The notes under the pieces were generated by a model that was not told the DNA's origin, ran no database searches, and saw only the letters and a list, made by a program, of their open reading frames with translations. Below are positions 1 through 8,341 of a stretch of 64,000 nt of DNA, one piece after another. Made by a program: the position numbers and the translations under genes. Positions within the stretch are counted from its first letter, which is position 1. The number at the start of each line of letters is the position of its first letter. The stretch spans positions 62,001 through 126,000 of the forward strand of contig NZ_LDTF01000007.1 of the NCBI RefSeq assembly GCF_001477495.1, read 5' to 3'. The DNA is from Sphingomonas yabuuchiae. GTDB taxonomy: Bacteria; Pseudomonadota; Alphaproteobacteria; Sphingomonadales; Sphingomonadaceae.

Positions 1-180
1 GCCGTTGCGGGTCAGGATCGTGCGCGGCGTCAGGACCGTCACGCTGGTTCGCAGCGGCGGCGGCGCGCCGTCGACCAGCGACTGGGCATCCAGCCAGTCG
101 CCATCCGCTTCCCGCTCCGGCAGAGCGAAACGCCGGCTCGTCGCATTGTGCGTAGCTCCTCGGGACGCGATCTTCGTCAT
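1..180 (-). CDS. PA0069-family radical SAM protein (5' part only)
   Basis: The reverse strand opens with ATG at 178-180 and runs off the window edge after 60 codons. The translation starts MTKIASRGATHNATSRRF and later has PPPLRTSVTVLTPRTILTRN, the conserved N-terminal region just before the radical SAM cluster of PA0069/SplB-like proteins; the CxxxCxxC motif itself would lie outside the window. This family is related to spore photoproduct lyase and is thought to act on DNA lesions, but its substrate is not established. A perfect LexA-type box lies 11 bases upstream of the start codon, which fits an SOS-regulated repair role. No clear Shine-Dalgarno is visible. Confidence 0.75.
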   Translation of the reverse strand, partial: MTKIASRGATHNATSRRFALPEREADGDWLDAQSLVDGAPPPLRTSVTVLTPRTILTRNG

Positions 181-190
181 ACCCAACGTA

Positions 191-205
191 GAACATAGGA
201 AGAAC
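191..205 (-). promoter_or_regulatory. LexA (SOS) box upstream of the radical SAM gene
   Basis: On the minus strand the sequence reads GTTC-TTCCTAT-GTTC, a perfect match to the alphaproteobacterial LexA consensus GTTC-N7-GTTC. It lies 11-25 bases upstream of the minus-strand ATG at 180, where a promoter operator should be. The same consensus with the same spacing occurs in front of recA at 8254-8268, which supports a shared SOS regulon. LexA control of this particular gene is inference. Confidence 0.8.
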
Positions 206-282
206 ATATGCGCAAGCCTATGGGACTTGCGGCAGCTTCAATCTTCGATCACCATTGGAACGAAAAAAGAACGGAGGGTCGG

Positions 283-615
283 ATGGCGCGGCTGGAATAT
301 CTCGAACTGCCGGTCGGTGATCGGGCCGCGGCGAAGCGGTTTTACGCGCAGGCGTTCGGCTGGACTTTCACCGATTTCGGGCCGGATTATGCAGCGACGA
401 TGAACGGGGATACCGATGTCGGACTGGATGCCGCATCCGACAGGGTGAAGGCCCCGCTGCCGGTCATCCGGGTCGAAGACCTGGACGCGACGCTGGCATC
501 GGTCGAGGCGGCTAGCGGGGTGGTTACCGTGCCGGTCTTCGCCTTTCCCGGCGGACGGCGCTTTCACTTCCGCGATGTCGACGGACATGAACTCGCGGCG
601 ATGCAGCCCGACTGA
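283..615 (+). CDS. VOC-family (glyoxalase/bleomycin-resistance fold) protein
   Basis: A 110-residue single-domain protein beginning MARLEYLELPVGDRAAAKRFYAQAFGW, the typical first beta-alpha unit of vicinal oxygen chelate proteins (strand, then a helix ending in FY..AFGW). The second half contains FAFPGGRRFHFRDVDGHELA, the usual metal-ligand strand with the DPDGN-like turn. Family members act as lyases, dioxygenases or resistance proteins; the substrate cannot be told from sequence. The start at 283 is chosen because GGAGGG at 273-278 is well spaced; an upstream in-frame ATG at 208 lacks such a site. It converges with moaB, with only the stop codons between them. Confidence 0.85.
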   Translation: MARLEYLELPVGDRAAAKRFYAQAFGWTFTDFGPDYAATMNGDTDVGLDAASDRVKAPLPVIRVEDLDATLASVEAASGVVTVPVFAFPGGRRFHFRDVDGHELAAMQPD

Positions 616-1143
616 TTATTGCTCCAGCAGGCGGGGCATCAGCTCGACGAAGTTGCAGGGACGGTGGCGGCTGTCGAGCTGGTCGCGCAGGATACCGTTC
701 CACGCATCCTTGACCGCACCCGTCGAGCCGGGGAGCGCAAAGATATAAGTGCCGCGTGCGACACAGGCGCAGGCGCGCGACTGGATCGTCGAGGTGCCGA
801 TGGTCTGATAGCTCAGCCAGCGAAAGAGTTCGCCAAAGCCCGGGATCATCTTGGTCGCGACCCGCTCGATGGCTTCGGGCGTAACATCGCGGCCGGTGAC
901 GCCGGTGCCGCCGGTGGTCAGCACGCAGTCGATGTCGGCGTCGTCGATCCACCGGTTCAACTGCGCCACGATCTGGTCGGCATCGTCGCGCAGGATGGTG
1001 CGATCGGCCAATTCATGGCCCGCGTCGGTGAGCAGGCCGACCAGTGTGTCGCCGGACCGGTCCTCGGCCAGCGAGCGGGTGTCGGAAACGGTCAGGACCG
1101 TGATGCGGACGGGAATGAAGCGGCGGGTCGTGTCGATGGGCAT
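616..1143 (-). CDS. moaB: Molybdenum cofactor biosynthesis protein B
   Basis: A 175-residue protein of the MoaB/MogA (MPT-binding) fold. It has the signature [21 protein letters not shown] at about residues 73-93 and ends [10 protein letters not shown]. MoaB/MogA proteins adenylylate molybdopterin during molybdenum cofactor assembly in the cytoplasm; in many bacteria MoaB itself has uncertain activity and MogA does the step. Length fits the family. No other moco genes are adjacent. ATG at 1141-1143 is followed upstream by a repeat-containing spacer, so the gene probably has its own promoter. Confidence 0.92.
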   Translation of the reverse strand: MPIDTTRRFIPVRITVLTVSDTRSLAEDRSGDTLVGLLTDAGHELADRTILRDDADQIVAQLNRWIDDADIDCVLTTGGTGVTGRDVTPEAIERVATKMIPGFGELFRWLSYQTIGTSTIQSRACACVARGTYIFALPGSTGAVKDAWNGILRDQLDSRHRPCNFVELMPRLLEQ

Positions 1144-1200
1144 GGCGGGGGAACGTCCGATCGCGGGATTTGGGGGCGGCTTGTTTGGCGGAGAAGCGTG

Positions 1201-1347
1201 GCCTTCGACTTCGCGCAGGCTGAACGGAGGTGTGCAGGATGCGTCCGACCGTCGTGTGGCTTACGCTTCGACGTCGCTCAACGTGAACGGAAGTTGGGAT
1301 AAGCCTAAATCCCCAATCCCCGTTCAGCCTGAGCGAAGTCGAAGGCC
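1201..1347. repeat. REP-like inverted repeat cluster
   Basis: The spacer between moaB and the transglycosylase gene contains GCCTTCGACTTCGCGCAGGC followed by TGAACGG at 1201-1227, its near-perfect inverse at 1320-1347, and a third degenerate copy in the first orientation at 1266-1290. The unit CTTCGACTTCGCTCAGG-like sequence ending in TGAACGG is the dispersed intergenic palindromic repeat often seen in sphingomonads. As RNA the outer copies could pair into a long hairpin between the two genes. Function is unknown; it may limit read-through or be a REP transposase target. Confidence 0.7.
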
Positions 1348-1368
1348 AAGGGAATCCCCCAGCCTCGG

Positions 1369-3234
1369 TCAGTTCGCCTGCGGCATCGCCGTATTCGACT
1401 GCGGGCTTACCGTCGCATTCAACGCGATGGTCGTCTTGGGCGTCACGCTCGCCTGTGCGACGTTCGGCCGCTGCAGGCGGATCGCCGAGGCACCCGGCAG
1501 GCCCGGAAAACGTGGCCACAGACCCTGCGCCAATGCGGCGCGGCTGGGCGACTTGGCCTTGCCGGTCTGGCCCTCGTACATCCAGTAATTGCGCAGGACC
1601 ATGGTGACGTAGCCACGCGTCTCCCAATAGGGGATGCTCTCGATATAGAGCAGCGGATCGCCATTGTCGCGGACCAGGCTGTTCCATTCGCCGACCGGCT
1701 TGGGCCCGGCATTATAGGCGGCGATCACCTTGGGCAGCAGGCCGCCGGTCACGCCGGTCATGTCGCGAAGCCGCTCCAGATGGCGCTGGCCGATATCCAT
1801 GTTGGTCGACGGCTTGGTCAACGCGCTGCGGTCGATCGACACGCCCCGCTCGCGCGCGAAATCGGTCGCGGCGGCGGGCATGATCTGCATCAGGCCATAG
1901 GCACCCGCCGGGCTGACCACCTTGTTGCGGAAGCCGCTTTCCTGAAGCGTATGCGCATAGACCAGCGCCTTCTCAACGCGCCAGCCGCTATCGGGGGCCC
2001 AGTTCGGCGTCGGATAGCGCGCCTCGGCGGTGGCGGTCACGCCCGCCGGGCAATTATGCGCCAGCCATACGGTGGTCGCGGGCAGATCCAGCGACTCGGC
2101 CAGGCGGACGAGGCTGCGGAACTCGGTCGGCTGGCCGATCCGCGCCTGCTGGCGGATCACCTGATCGGCGAGATCGGTCTCGCCGACTTCGACCAGTGCG
2201 GCGGCGACGAGAATGTTGGGGCGGCGGTCGAGCGCGGCCCAGTCGGTCGCGACCAGCTGGCCCCGGGGCTCGCGATCGCCGCGCATGCCCAGCGCCTGCC
2301 GGGCGAGCTGGCCGTAGAAGCTCTCGCGGAACTGCGAAGCGGAACGCAGGCGGCCCTCGATCTTGTCGGGGCGGCCGCAGACCATGTCGGCGCGCGCAGC
2401 CCAGTAGAGCGCGGCAGCGCGGAGGTCGACATCGGTGGCGCGCGCCGCCGTGCCCTCGAACGCGGTCGCGGCGGCCTGGCAGTCATTCTGCCGCCACGCC
2501 GACAGGGCGACGGTCCACCGGCCCTGTACGGCCCAGTCGCCCGATCCTTCGGCAGCCTGCGCTGCCAGCATACGGGCATTGGCGTCGTCGCCGCTGAGGA
2601 AATAGATCCAGGCGACCTTCTGCTGCCACTCGGTCAGCGCCTCGGGCGACAGGCCTTGCGTCGATTCGAGCAGCGCGCGGGCGGAGGGGCCGTCGTCCGC
2701 CTTGACGAAGGGCTGCATCCGGACGGCCAGATCGGCGGCGATCTGGTCGCTGCGCACACTCTTGGCGCGGGTCCGGCGCGGGGCGCCGTCCTGCCAGATC
2801 AGGGTATGCGCTTCGGGGAGCGGGGGCAGGTCATGCGCGCCGCGCGAGCGGGCGAGGCGGGCCAGCTGCTCGGCCTGGGGCAATTCCGGCGCTTCGTTCA
2901 GCAGGGCGACCAGCCGCTCGACATCGACCTTCGGCGAGCCCTTGGCGGTATAGAGTTCGGCGCGGGCGATGGCGTGGAGCGGACCGGGCTTGAGGGCGTC
3001 CAGTTCCAATTGCGCGTCGGTCCAGCGGCTGTCCCGGATCGCCGCGAAGACGCGCATATAGCCCGCCTTCTGATCGGCATCGAGCAAGGCGGGGATGGCG
3101 GGCGGGGCCTTGAGGGCGGCGGGGCTGCGGATGTCGGCGTTGGGGATGGGTTCGGCGGCCAGGGCCGCACCGCCGACCACCGTCAACAAAGCCCCGATGG
3201 TCGCGCCCTTCGCGATCGTCCGGCCCAGCTTCAT
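1369..3234 (-). CDS. Soluble lytic murein transglycosylase (SLT family)
   Basis: A 621-residue periplasmic enzyme that cleaves the MurNAc-GlcNAc bond of peptidoglycan, leaving 1,6-anhydro ends. It has a signal peptide (about residues 1-27, cleavage near ALA-AEP), a long alpha-superhelical region (about 40-400) typical of Slt70-type enzymes, and a C-terminal catalytic domain. The catalytic glutamate is E432 in LQESGF, followed by SPAGAYGLMQIMP and the AAYNAGP motif. Its ATG overlaps the stop of the upstream UDG-like gene by four bases (ATGA), so the two are one transcription unit. The 3' end of the unit faces the repeat-rich spacer. Confidence 0.92.
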   Translation of the reverse strand: MKLGRTIAKGATIGALLTVVGGAALAAEPIPNADIRSPAALKAPPAIPALLDADQKAGYMRVFAAIRDSRWTDAQLELDALKPGPLHAIARAELYTAKGSPKVDVERLVALLNEAPELPQAEQLARLARSRGAHDLPPLPEAHTLIWQDGAPRRTRAKSVRSDQIAADLAVRMQPFVKADDGPSARALLESTQGLSPEALTEWQQKVAWIYFLSGDDANARMLAAQAAEGSGDWAVQGRWTVALSAWRQNDCQAAATAFEGTAARATDVDLRAAALYWAARADMVCGRPDKIEGRLRSASQFRESFYGQLARQALGMRGDREPRGQLVATDWAALDRRPNILVAAALVEVGETDLADQVIRQQARIGQPTEFRSLVRLAESLDLPATTVWLAHNCPAGVTATAEARYPTPNWAPDSGWRVEKALVYAHTLQESGFRNKVVSPAGAYGLMQIMPAAATDFARERGVSIDRSALTKPSTNMDIGQRHLERLRDMTGVTGGLLPKVIAAYNAGPKPVGEWNSLVRDNGDPLLYIESIPYWETRGYVTMVLRNYWMYEGQTGKAKSPSRAALAQGLWPRFPGLPGASAIRLQRPNVAQASVTPKTTIALNATVSPQSNTAMPQAN

Positions 3235-4004
3235 GCGCGCAAATCCCCCATGACCCTCTGCAAATCTTTCCAGCTTTCCGCCTTCGCCATCGGCTTCTCG
3301 ATCAGGAAGCGCGGATGGAAAGTCGCGACGGCGTTCGTTTTTCCGCTTTTATGGTCAATGACGTGTGAATGTCCGCGCGCGTCGGTCAATTCGGTCCCGA
3401 GGACGGAACGGCTCGCCGCATTGCCGAGCAGCAGCAGCCCGCGCGGGGCGACGAGCCCCACATGGTGCAGCGCAATTTCGGCCAGCCGTGCCTCCACCCC
3501 GGCGGGCGTCCGTCCCGCGATCGGCCGCCGCGCACAGACCGAGGCGACATGGACGGTCTCGCGCGACAGGCCCATGGCAGCCAGCATCCGGTCGAACAGT
3601 CGCCCCGGCGCGCCCGACAGGATCTGACCCGCATCGCCGTCGTCGCGATCGGGACAGTCGACCAGCACCATCAGTGCGGCATTGGCAGGCCCGGTGGCGG
3701 TCAGCGAAATGCCGTCCCATGTCGCCTCCGGCGCGGCATCGGACAGCCGCCAGGCCAGGAATGCCTCGAGCGTATCGGGAAGCGAGGTCGCCGGAGCCGC
3801 GACCGGCAGGGCGGCGGCGGGTGCCTGGCCGGGCATGACGAGCGGCGTGCGCACCGGCTCCGGCGCCATCCAGTCGCGGGGCTCGTCCTCGACCAGCAGA
3901 TCGACGCCCACATCATGCCACCAGTCCAGGATGCTGGCGGCCAGGGCACCGTCGAGCGGTGCGGTATCGAACGTTGAGAGAGCCCCCATATGGGGTAAGC
4001 CCAT
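3231..4004 (-). CDS. Uracil-DNA glycosylase-like protein (family 4/5 related)
   Basis: A 257-residue protein. About the last 180 residues resemble the UDG superfamily: VDCPDRDDGDAG.ILSGAPGRLFDRML at the position of the family-4 GEAPG...GRPFVGRAG motif, VCARRPIAGRTP in the middle, and TFHPRFLIEKP at the family HPS/HPxxL motif. The cysteines that bind the 4Fe-4S cluster in true type-4 enzymes are not seen, so it may be a structural relative rather than an active glycosylase. Translationally coupled to the transglycosylase gene downstream. A second in-frame ATG at 3989 is an equally plausible start; neither has a strong ribosome site. Confidence 0.75.
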   Translation of the reverse strand: MGLPHMGALSTFDTAPLDGALAASILDWWHDVGVDLLVEDEPRDWMAPEPVRTPLVMPGQAPAAALPVAAPATSLPDTLEAFLAWRLSDAAPEATWDGISLTATGPANAALMVLVDCPDRDDGDAGQILSGAPGRLFDRMLAAMGLSRETVHVASVCARRPIAGRTPAGVEARLAEIALHHVGLVAPRGLLLLGNAASRSVLGTELTDARGHSHVIDHKSGKTNAVATFHPRFLIEKPMAKAESWKDLQRVMGDLRA

Positions 4005-4132
4005 GCTGCAAGGTTGACGTGCGCGTCAATCTGTCGGATCGGCTGTCAGGACAAGATGTTTTCCGTCCGCGCCCGGACGAGCCCGCCAAACGGGACGCTA
4101 CGGCAGCGGCGCGGTCAAAAAGCGAGGATGCC

Positions 4133-5788
4133 ATGAGCGAACGCGAATCGATGCCTTATGACGTGGTGATCGTCGGCGCAGGTCCGGCGGGCCTGTCGGC
4201 GGCGATCCGGTTGAAGCAGTTGGCGGCCGAACAGGGCGGCGAACTGGCCGTCTGCATCCTCGAAAAGGGATCGGAGGTCGGCGCGCACATCCTGTCGGGC
4301 GCGGTGATCGATCCGATCGCACTCGACGAGCTGCTGCCCGACTGGCGCGAGGATGGCTGTCCGCTGGCCGAGGTGCCGGTGACGGAAAACCTCCACTGGA
4401 TCCTGAGCGCGACGAAGCAGCGCAACCTGCCGCACGCGCTGACCCCGCCCTTCATGCACAACAAGGGCACCTATACCGGCAGTCTCGGCAATCTGTGTCG
4501 CTGGCTGGCGGGCAAGGCCGAGGAACTGGGCGTCGAGATCTTCCCCGGTTTCGCCGCCGCCGAAATCCTGTTCCATGAGGACGGCCGGGTAAAGGGCGTC
4601 GCGACCGGCGACATGGGCATCGCGCGCGACGGCACGCGCAAGCCCGATTACCAGCCGGGCCTGGAGCTGCATGCCAAATACACCTTCTTCGCTGAGGGCG
4701 TTCGCGGTCACCTGTCGAAGGAGATCATCCGCCAGTTCGATCTCGCCCGCGACAGCGATCCGCAGGTCTATGGCCTGGGCATCAAGGAATTGTGGGACAT
4801 CGATCCTGCCAAGCATGTGCCGGGCCGGGTGATCCATACCCAGGGCTGGCCGCTGGGGCATGACGCCAATGGCGGCGGCTTCATCTATCACCAGGCGGGC
4901 GGGCAGGTCGCGCTCGGTTTCGTGACGTGGCTGAACTACACCAATCCCTATATCTCCCCGTTCCAGGAAATGCAGAAGTGGAAGACTCACCCGGTCATTG
5001 CCGAGCTGCTGAAGGGCGGCAAGCGCGTCTCCTATGGTGCGCGGGCGATCAATGACGGCGGGTTGCAGGCGATCCCCAAGCTGACCTTCCCCGGCGGCGT
5101 GCTGGTCGGCTGTTCGGCGGGCTTCCTGAACGTGCCGCGCATCAAGGGCACGCATGGCGCGATGAAGTCGGCGATGCTGGCGGCCGAGGCGGCCTTCGCC
5201 GCTGTGCAGGCGGGGCGCGAGGGCGACGAACTGACCGACTATCCGGAGGCGTTCCGCGCGTCCTGGCTCTACAAGGAGCTGTCGACCGTCCGCAACGTCG
5301 TGCCTTTGGTCAAGAAGTACGGCGACACGCTGGGCTCCGGCCTGGCGGGCGCGACCATGTGGGCCGAGCATTTCGGCCTCAAGATGCCCTTCACCCTGAA
5401 GCACAAGCCCGATCACGAAAGCCTGTGGCGCAAGGATCAGGTGAAGAAGCCCGATTATCCGAAGCCCGACGGCGTGCTGACCTTCGACCGGCTGTCCTCG
5501 GTGTTCCTGTCGAACACCAACCACGAGGAGGATCAGCCGGTCCATCTGACGCTGAAGAACGCGGATGTGCCGATCGAACACAACCTGCCCTTGTTCGACG
5601 AGCCCGCGCAACGCTACTGTCCCGCCGGTGTTTACGAGGTGGTGGGCGTGGAAGAGGGTGATCCGAAATTCGTGATCAACGCCCAGAACTGCGTCCACTG
5701 CAAGACGTGCGACATCAAGGACCCCACCCAGAACATCAACTGGGTGGTGCCGGAAGGTGGCGGAGGACCAAATTATCCCAATATGTAA
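4133..5788 (+). CDS. Electron transfer flavoprotein-ubiquinone oxidoreductase
   Basis: A 551-residue inner-membrane-associated flavoprotein that passes electrons from ETF (fatty acid and amino acid oxidation) to ubiquinone. The N-terminus has the FAD-binding YDVVIVGAGPAGLSAAIRL; the C-terminus has the 4Fe-4S ligands in RYCPAGVYE and NCVHCKTCDIKDP, ending GGGPNYPNM as in the family. ATG 4133 gives the standard N-terminus and has GAGG at 4124-4127; the frame extends upstream but those codons look non-coding. It is divergent from the UDG-like gene. The following TPR gene starts within its last 32 bases. Confidence 0.95.
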   Translation: MSERESMPYDVVIVGAGPAGLSAAIRLKQLAAEQGGELAVCILEKGSEVGAHILSGAVIDPIALDELLPDWREDGCPLAEVPVTENLHWILSATKQRNLPHALTPPFMHNKGTYTGSLGNLCRWLAGKAEELGVEIFPGFAAAEILFHEDGRVKGVATGDMGIARDGTRKPDYQPGLELHAKYTFFAEGVRGHLSKEIIRQFDLARDSDPQVYGLGIKELWDIDPAKHVPGRVIHTQGWPLGHDANGGGFIYHQAGGQVALGFVTWLNYTNPYISPFQEMQKWKTHPVIAELLKGGKRVSYGARAINDGGLQAIPKLTFPGGVLVGCSAGFLNVPRIKGTHGAMKSAMLAAEAAFAAVQAGREGDELTDYPEAFRASWLYKELSTVRNVVPLVKKYGDTLGSGLAGATMWAEHFGLKMPFTLKHKPDHESLWRKDQVKKPDYPKPDGVLTFDRLSSVFLSNTNHEEDQPVHLTLKNADVPIEHNLPLFDEPAQRYCPAGVYEVVGVEEGDPKFVINAQNCVHCKTCDIKDPTQNINWVVPEGGGGPNYPNM

Positions 5789-7370
5789 GCGTCCGTTTTC
5801 TCGTGCCCTGACCGGACTGCTGCTGGTCGGGGCCTGCTGGTCCGCGCCTGCCCTGTCGGCGGTCGAGGTGCCCCGCTCGCCGTTATCGGCCTATCTGGCG
5901 GCGCGGGTCGCGGCGTCGGAAGGGCGCTCGGCGGCGGCCAGCGACGATTATGCCGTGGCGCTGGCCGGTTGGCCTGACGACCCGGCCGTTGCGGTGCGCG
6001 CCTATCGCGAGGCGATGACCGGCGGCGACGTGCCGCTGGCGTTGAAGTCCGCGCGGGTGATGGAGGCGGAGAATGTCGCGCCGCTCGACGTGGCGCTGCT
6101 CGACCTGGCGATCGCGGCGCGCAAAGGCGACCGGGCGGGATATGACGCCGCGCTGACCCGGATCGATGGCGGCGCGCTGCGCATCCTGTCGCCGGTGTTG
6201 CGCGCCTGGGCCGCGTGGGATCGCAAGCAGCCGGTCGAGCCCGGCCTCGACAGCGCGGGCAAGGAACCGGTGGCCAAGCGGCTGGCCGACGAGCATCGGA
6301 TATTGCTGGCGCTGGCGAGCAAACGGATCGACCCGGCCTCGGTCCGTGTCCTGCTGGAGACGATGCGCGCGGCCCCCGACACCCGGATCGCCGCCGCCGA
6401 GATCGTGGCGGGGCGCGGCGACGAGGCCAATGCCCGCGCGCTGCTCAGCGATCCGCTCGTCCTGGCCGATCGCAAGGCGCTGGGCGCCAAGCCCGATCTC
6501 GGTTTCGGTGTGTCGCAACTGCTGGTGCGGATCGGCGGCGAACTGGCGAGCGAGGGGCCGCGACCACTGGTCATCGCCCTGAGCCGCACCGCCCTGATCG
6601 CCGACCCCGACAATGACCGCGCCCGGCTGATCATGGCGGAGGCCCTGTCGAAGGACGAGGCATGGGATGCCGCGATCGCTGCGATCGGGGATGTTCGGCC
6701 GCGTGGCGCCTTTGCGCACCGCGCCGCGATCGTCCGCATTGGCCTGCTCGCCGAGGCGGGGCGGCAGGGCGAAGCGCTGATGCTCGCGCAGGGGCTCGCG
6801 ACCGCCAGGGACTCCGGCCTCGACGATTGGCAGACCTATGCCGACCAGCTGATCGCCGCCAAGCGTCCGGCCGATGCGGTGCCCTGGTATGAACGCGTGA
6901 CCCGTGCCGACCCTGCGATCCCTTGGGCGGCCTGGCTGCAATATGGCGGGGCGCTCGATCAGGCCGGGCGCAAGGACGAGGCGGACGTGGCGCTGGCCAA
7001 GGCGGTCGCGCTGGGTCCGGACCAGCCGCTGGCGCTCAACTATCTGGGCTATGCACGGATCGAGCGGGGCAAGGACGTGCCGGGCTCGCTCGGCCTGCTC
7101 GAAAAGGCGAGCAAGCTGGCCCCCGACGACGCCTCGGTCACCGATTCGCTGGGCTGGGCCTATCACAAGGCCGGGCAGACAAGGCGCGGCCTGCCGCTGG
7201 TCGAACGCGCCGCCATGGCCGAGCCCGCCAATAGCGAGATCAACGACCATCTGGGCGACCTCTATTGGGCGCTGGGGCGGCGGTACGAGGCGCGTTATGC
7301 CTGGCGCGCGGCGGCACTGACGGCGGACGACACGGAGCAGGCCAAGCTGGCCGCCAAGATCGCGGGCTGA
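5757..7370 (+). CDS. Exported tetratricopeptide-repeat protein
   Basis: A protein of about 537 residues with a hydrophobic export signal (SRALTGLLLVGACWSAPALSA) and helical repeats. The clearest TPR units are near the C-terminus (ALNYLGYARIERGK, ASVTDSLGWAYHKAGQ, SEINDHLGDLYWALGRRYEA). Such proteins usually scaffold envelope complexes; the partner is unknown. The only start that keeps the signal peptide is GTG 5757, which overlaps the ETF-QO gene by 32 bases and has a poor ribosome site, so the exact start is uncertain. ispE follows after about 40 bases, suggesting an ETF-QO/TPR/ispE transcription unit. Confidence 0.85.
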   Translation: MAEDQIIPICKRPFSRALTGLLLVGACWSAPALSAVEVPRSPLSAYLAARVAASEGRSAAASDDYAVALAGWPDDPAVAVRAYREAMTGGDVPLALKSARVMEAENVAPLDVALLDLAIAARKGDRAGYDAALTRIDGGALRILSPVLRAWAAWDRKQPVEPGLDSAGKEPVAKRLADEHRILLALASKRIDPASVRVLLETMRAAPDTRIAAAEIVAGRGDEANARALLSDPLVLADRKALGAKPDLGFGVSQLLVRIGGELASEGPRPLVIALSRTALIADPDNDRARLIMAEALSKDEAWDAAIAAIGDVRPRGAFAHRAAIVRIGLLAEAGRQGEALMLAQGLATARDSGLDDWQTYADQLIAAKRPADAVPWYERVTRADPAIPWAAWLQYGGALDQAGRKDEADVALAKAVALGPDQPLALNYLGYARIERGKDVPGSLGLLEKASKLAPDDASVTDSLGWAYHKAGQTRRGLPLVERAAMAEPANSEINDHLGDLYWALGRRYEARYAWRAAALTADDTEQAKLAAKIAG

Positions 7371-7411
7371 CCGGCCTTGCCGAGCGCGCCCATGCGACGC
7401 ATGGGGTGGGC

Positions 7412-8248
7412 ATGACCGCTATCGTCGAAACCGCCCCGGCCAAGATCAACCTGGCGCTCCATGTGCGTCGCCGTCGCGCTGACGGCTATCATGAGTTGGA
7501 GACGCTGTTCGCCTTTTGCCGTGACGGCGATGTCGTGACGGTGGAGCGGGCGGACAGCAACAGCCTGACGTTGACTGGGCCGTTCGCAGGCGTGCTGGCG
7601 GGCGAGACGCAGGACGACAATCTCGTCATGCGGGCGGCGCGTGGCTTTTGTGCGCGGTTCGGGGTGAGCGAAGGGCATGCCATCGCCCTCGACAAGCATC
7701 TGCCCGTCGCGTCGGGTATTGGTGGCGGCTCGGCGGATGCGGCGGCGACACTGCGCGCACTGGCGCGGCTGCACGGCGTGGCGACCGACGACTACGCGCT
7801 GTTCGCTTTGGCGGCCGATCTGGGCGCGGATGTGCCCGCGTGCCTGCTCGGGCAGACGGCGCGCGGCGAGGGGAAGGGCGACGCGCTACAACCGCTGGAG
7901 CCACTGGGTGGGCGGCCGGTCCTGCTGGTCAATCCCGGCGTCGGCGTATCGACGGCGGCGGTGTTCGGGCGCTGGGACGGCGTGGACCGGGGGGCGCTGG
8001 GGCAGGGTGATGTGATGACCGTCGCCAAGGCGGGGCGCAACGACCTGGAGCCGCCCGCCCGTGCCATCGCGCCGCAGATCGACGCGGTGCTGGCTTTGCT
8101 GGCGAGTGCACCGGGCGTCGAACTGGCGCGCATGTCGGGATCGGGCGCGACCTGCTTTGGGATTTTCGATGACATCGGCGCACGCGATGCGGCGGCGGAG
8201 CAGGCGCGGGAACGAGGATGGTGGGCTCTGCCGACTTTTTTGCGATAG
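7412..8248 (+). CDS. ispE: 4-diphosphocytidyl-2-C-methyl-D-erythritol kinase
   Basis: A 278-residue GHMP-superfamily kinase that phosphorylates the 2-hydroxyl of CDP-methylerythritol in the non-mevalonate isoprenoid pathway. Motifs: APAKINLALHV near the N-terminus, the ATP-binding LPVASGIGGGSADAAATLRAL in the middle, and the third GHMP motif MSGSGATCFGIF near the C-terminus. ATG 7412 is preceded by a G-rich ribosome site and matches the family N-terminus; the same frame is open further upstream but overlaps the TPR gene. Stop at 8246-8248 lies just before the LexA box of recA. Confidence 0.95.
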   Translation: MTAIVETAPAKINLALHVRRRRADGYHELETLFAFCRDGDVVTVERADSNSLTLTGPFAGVLAGETQDDNLVMRAARGFCARFGVSEGHAIALDKHLPVASGIGGGSADAAATLRALARLHGVATDDYALFALAADLGADVPACLLGQTARGEGKGDALQPLEPLGGRPVLLVNPGVGVSTAAVFGRWDGVDRGALGQGDVMTVAKAGRNDLEPPARAIAPQIDAVLALLASAPGVELARMSGSGATCFGIFDDIGARDAAAEQARERGWWALPTFLR

Positions 8249-8253
8249 ATTTT

Positions 8254-8268
8254 GTTCGCATCTTGTTC
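8254..8268 (+). promoter_or_regulatory. LexA (SOS) box of recA
   Basis: GTTC-GCATCTT-GTTC, an exact alphaproteobacterial LexA operator, 74-88 bases upstream of the recA ATG and directly after the ispE stop. It places recA under its own SOS-inducible promoter rather than only read-through from ispE. Confidence 0.9.
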
Positions 8269-8341
8269 TCATGGAACAAAACACATACATTGCAGATGCG
8301 TTGAATGGACCACGAGGTTGGTCTAGCGAGGGAAGCATCTG

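Noticed and set aside
5-403. 132-codon plus-strand frame at the window start
   Set aside because: It lies opposite the radical SAM gene and then across its promoter into the VOC gene in another frame; arginine-rich with no family features.
4115-5698. 527-codon minus-strand frame opposite the ETF-QO gene
   Set aside because: Histidine/arginine-rich mirror frame typical of high-GC coding DNA; the plus-strand ETF-QO reading is unambiguous.
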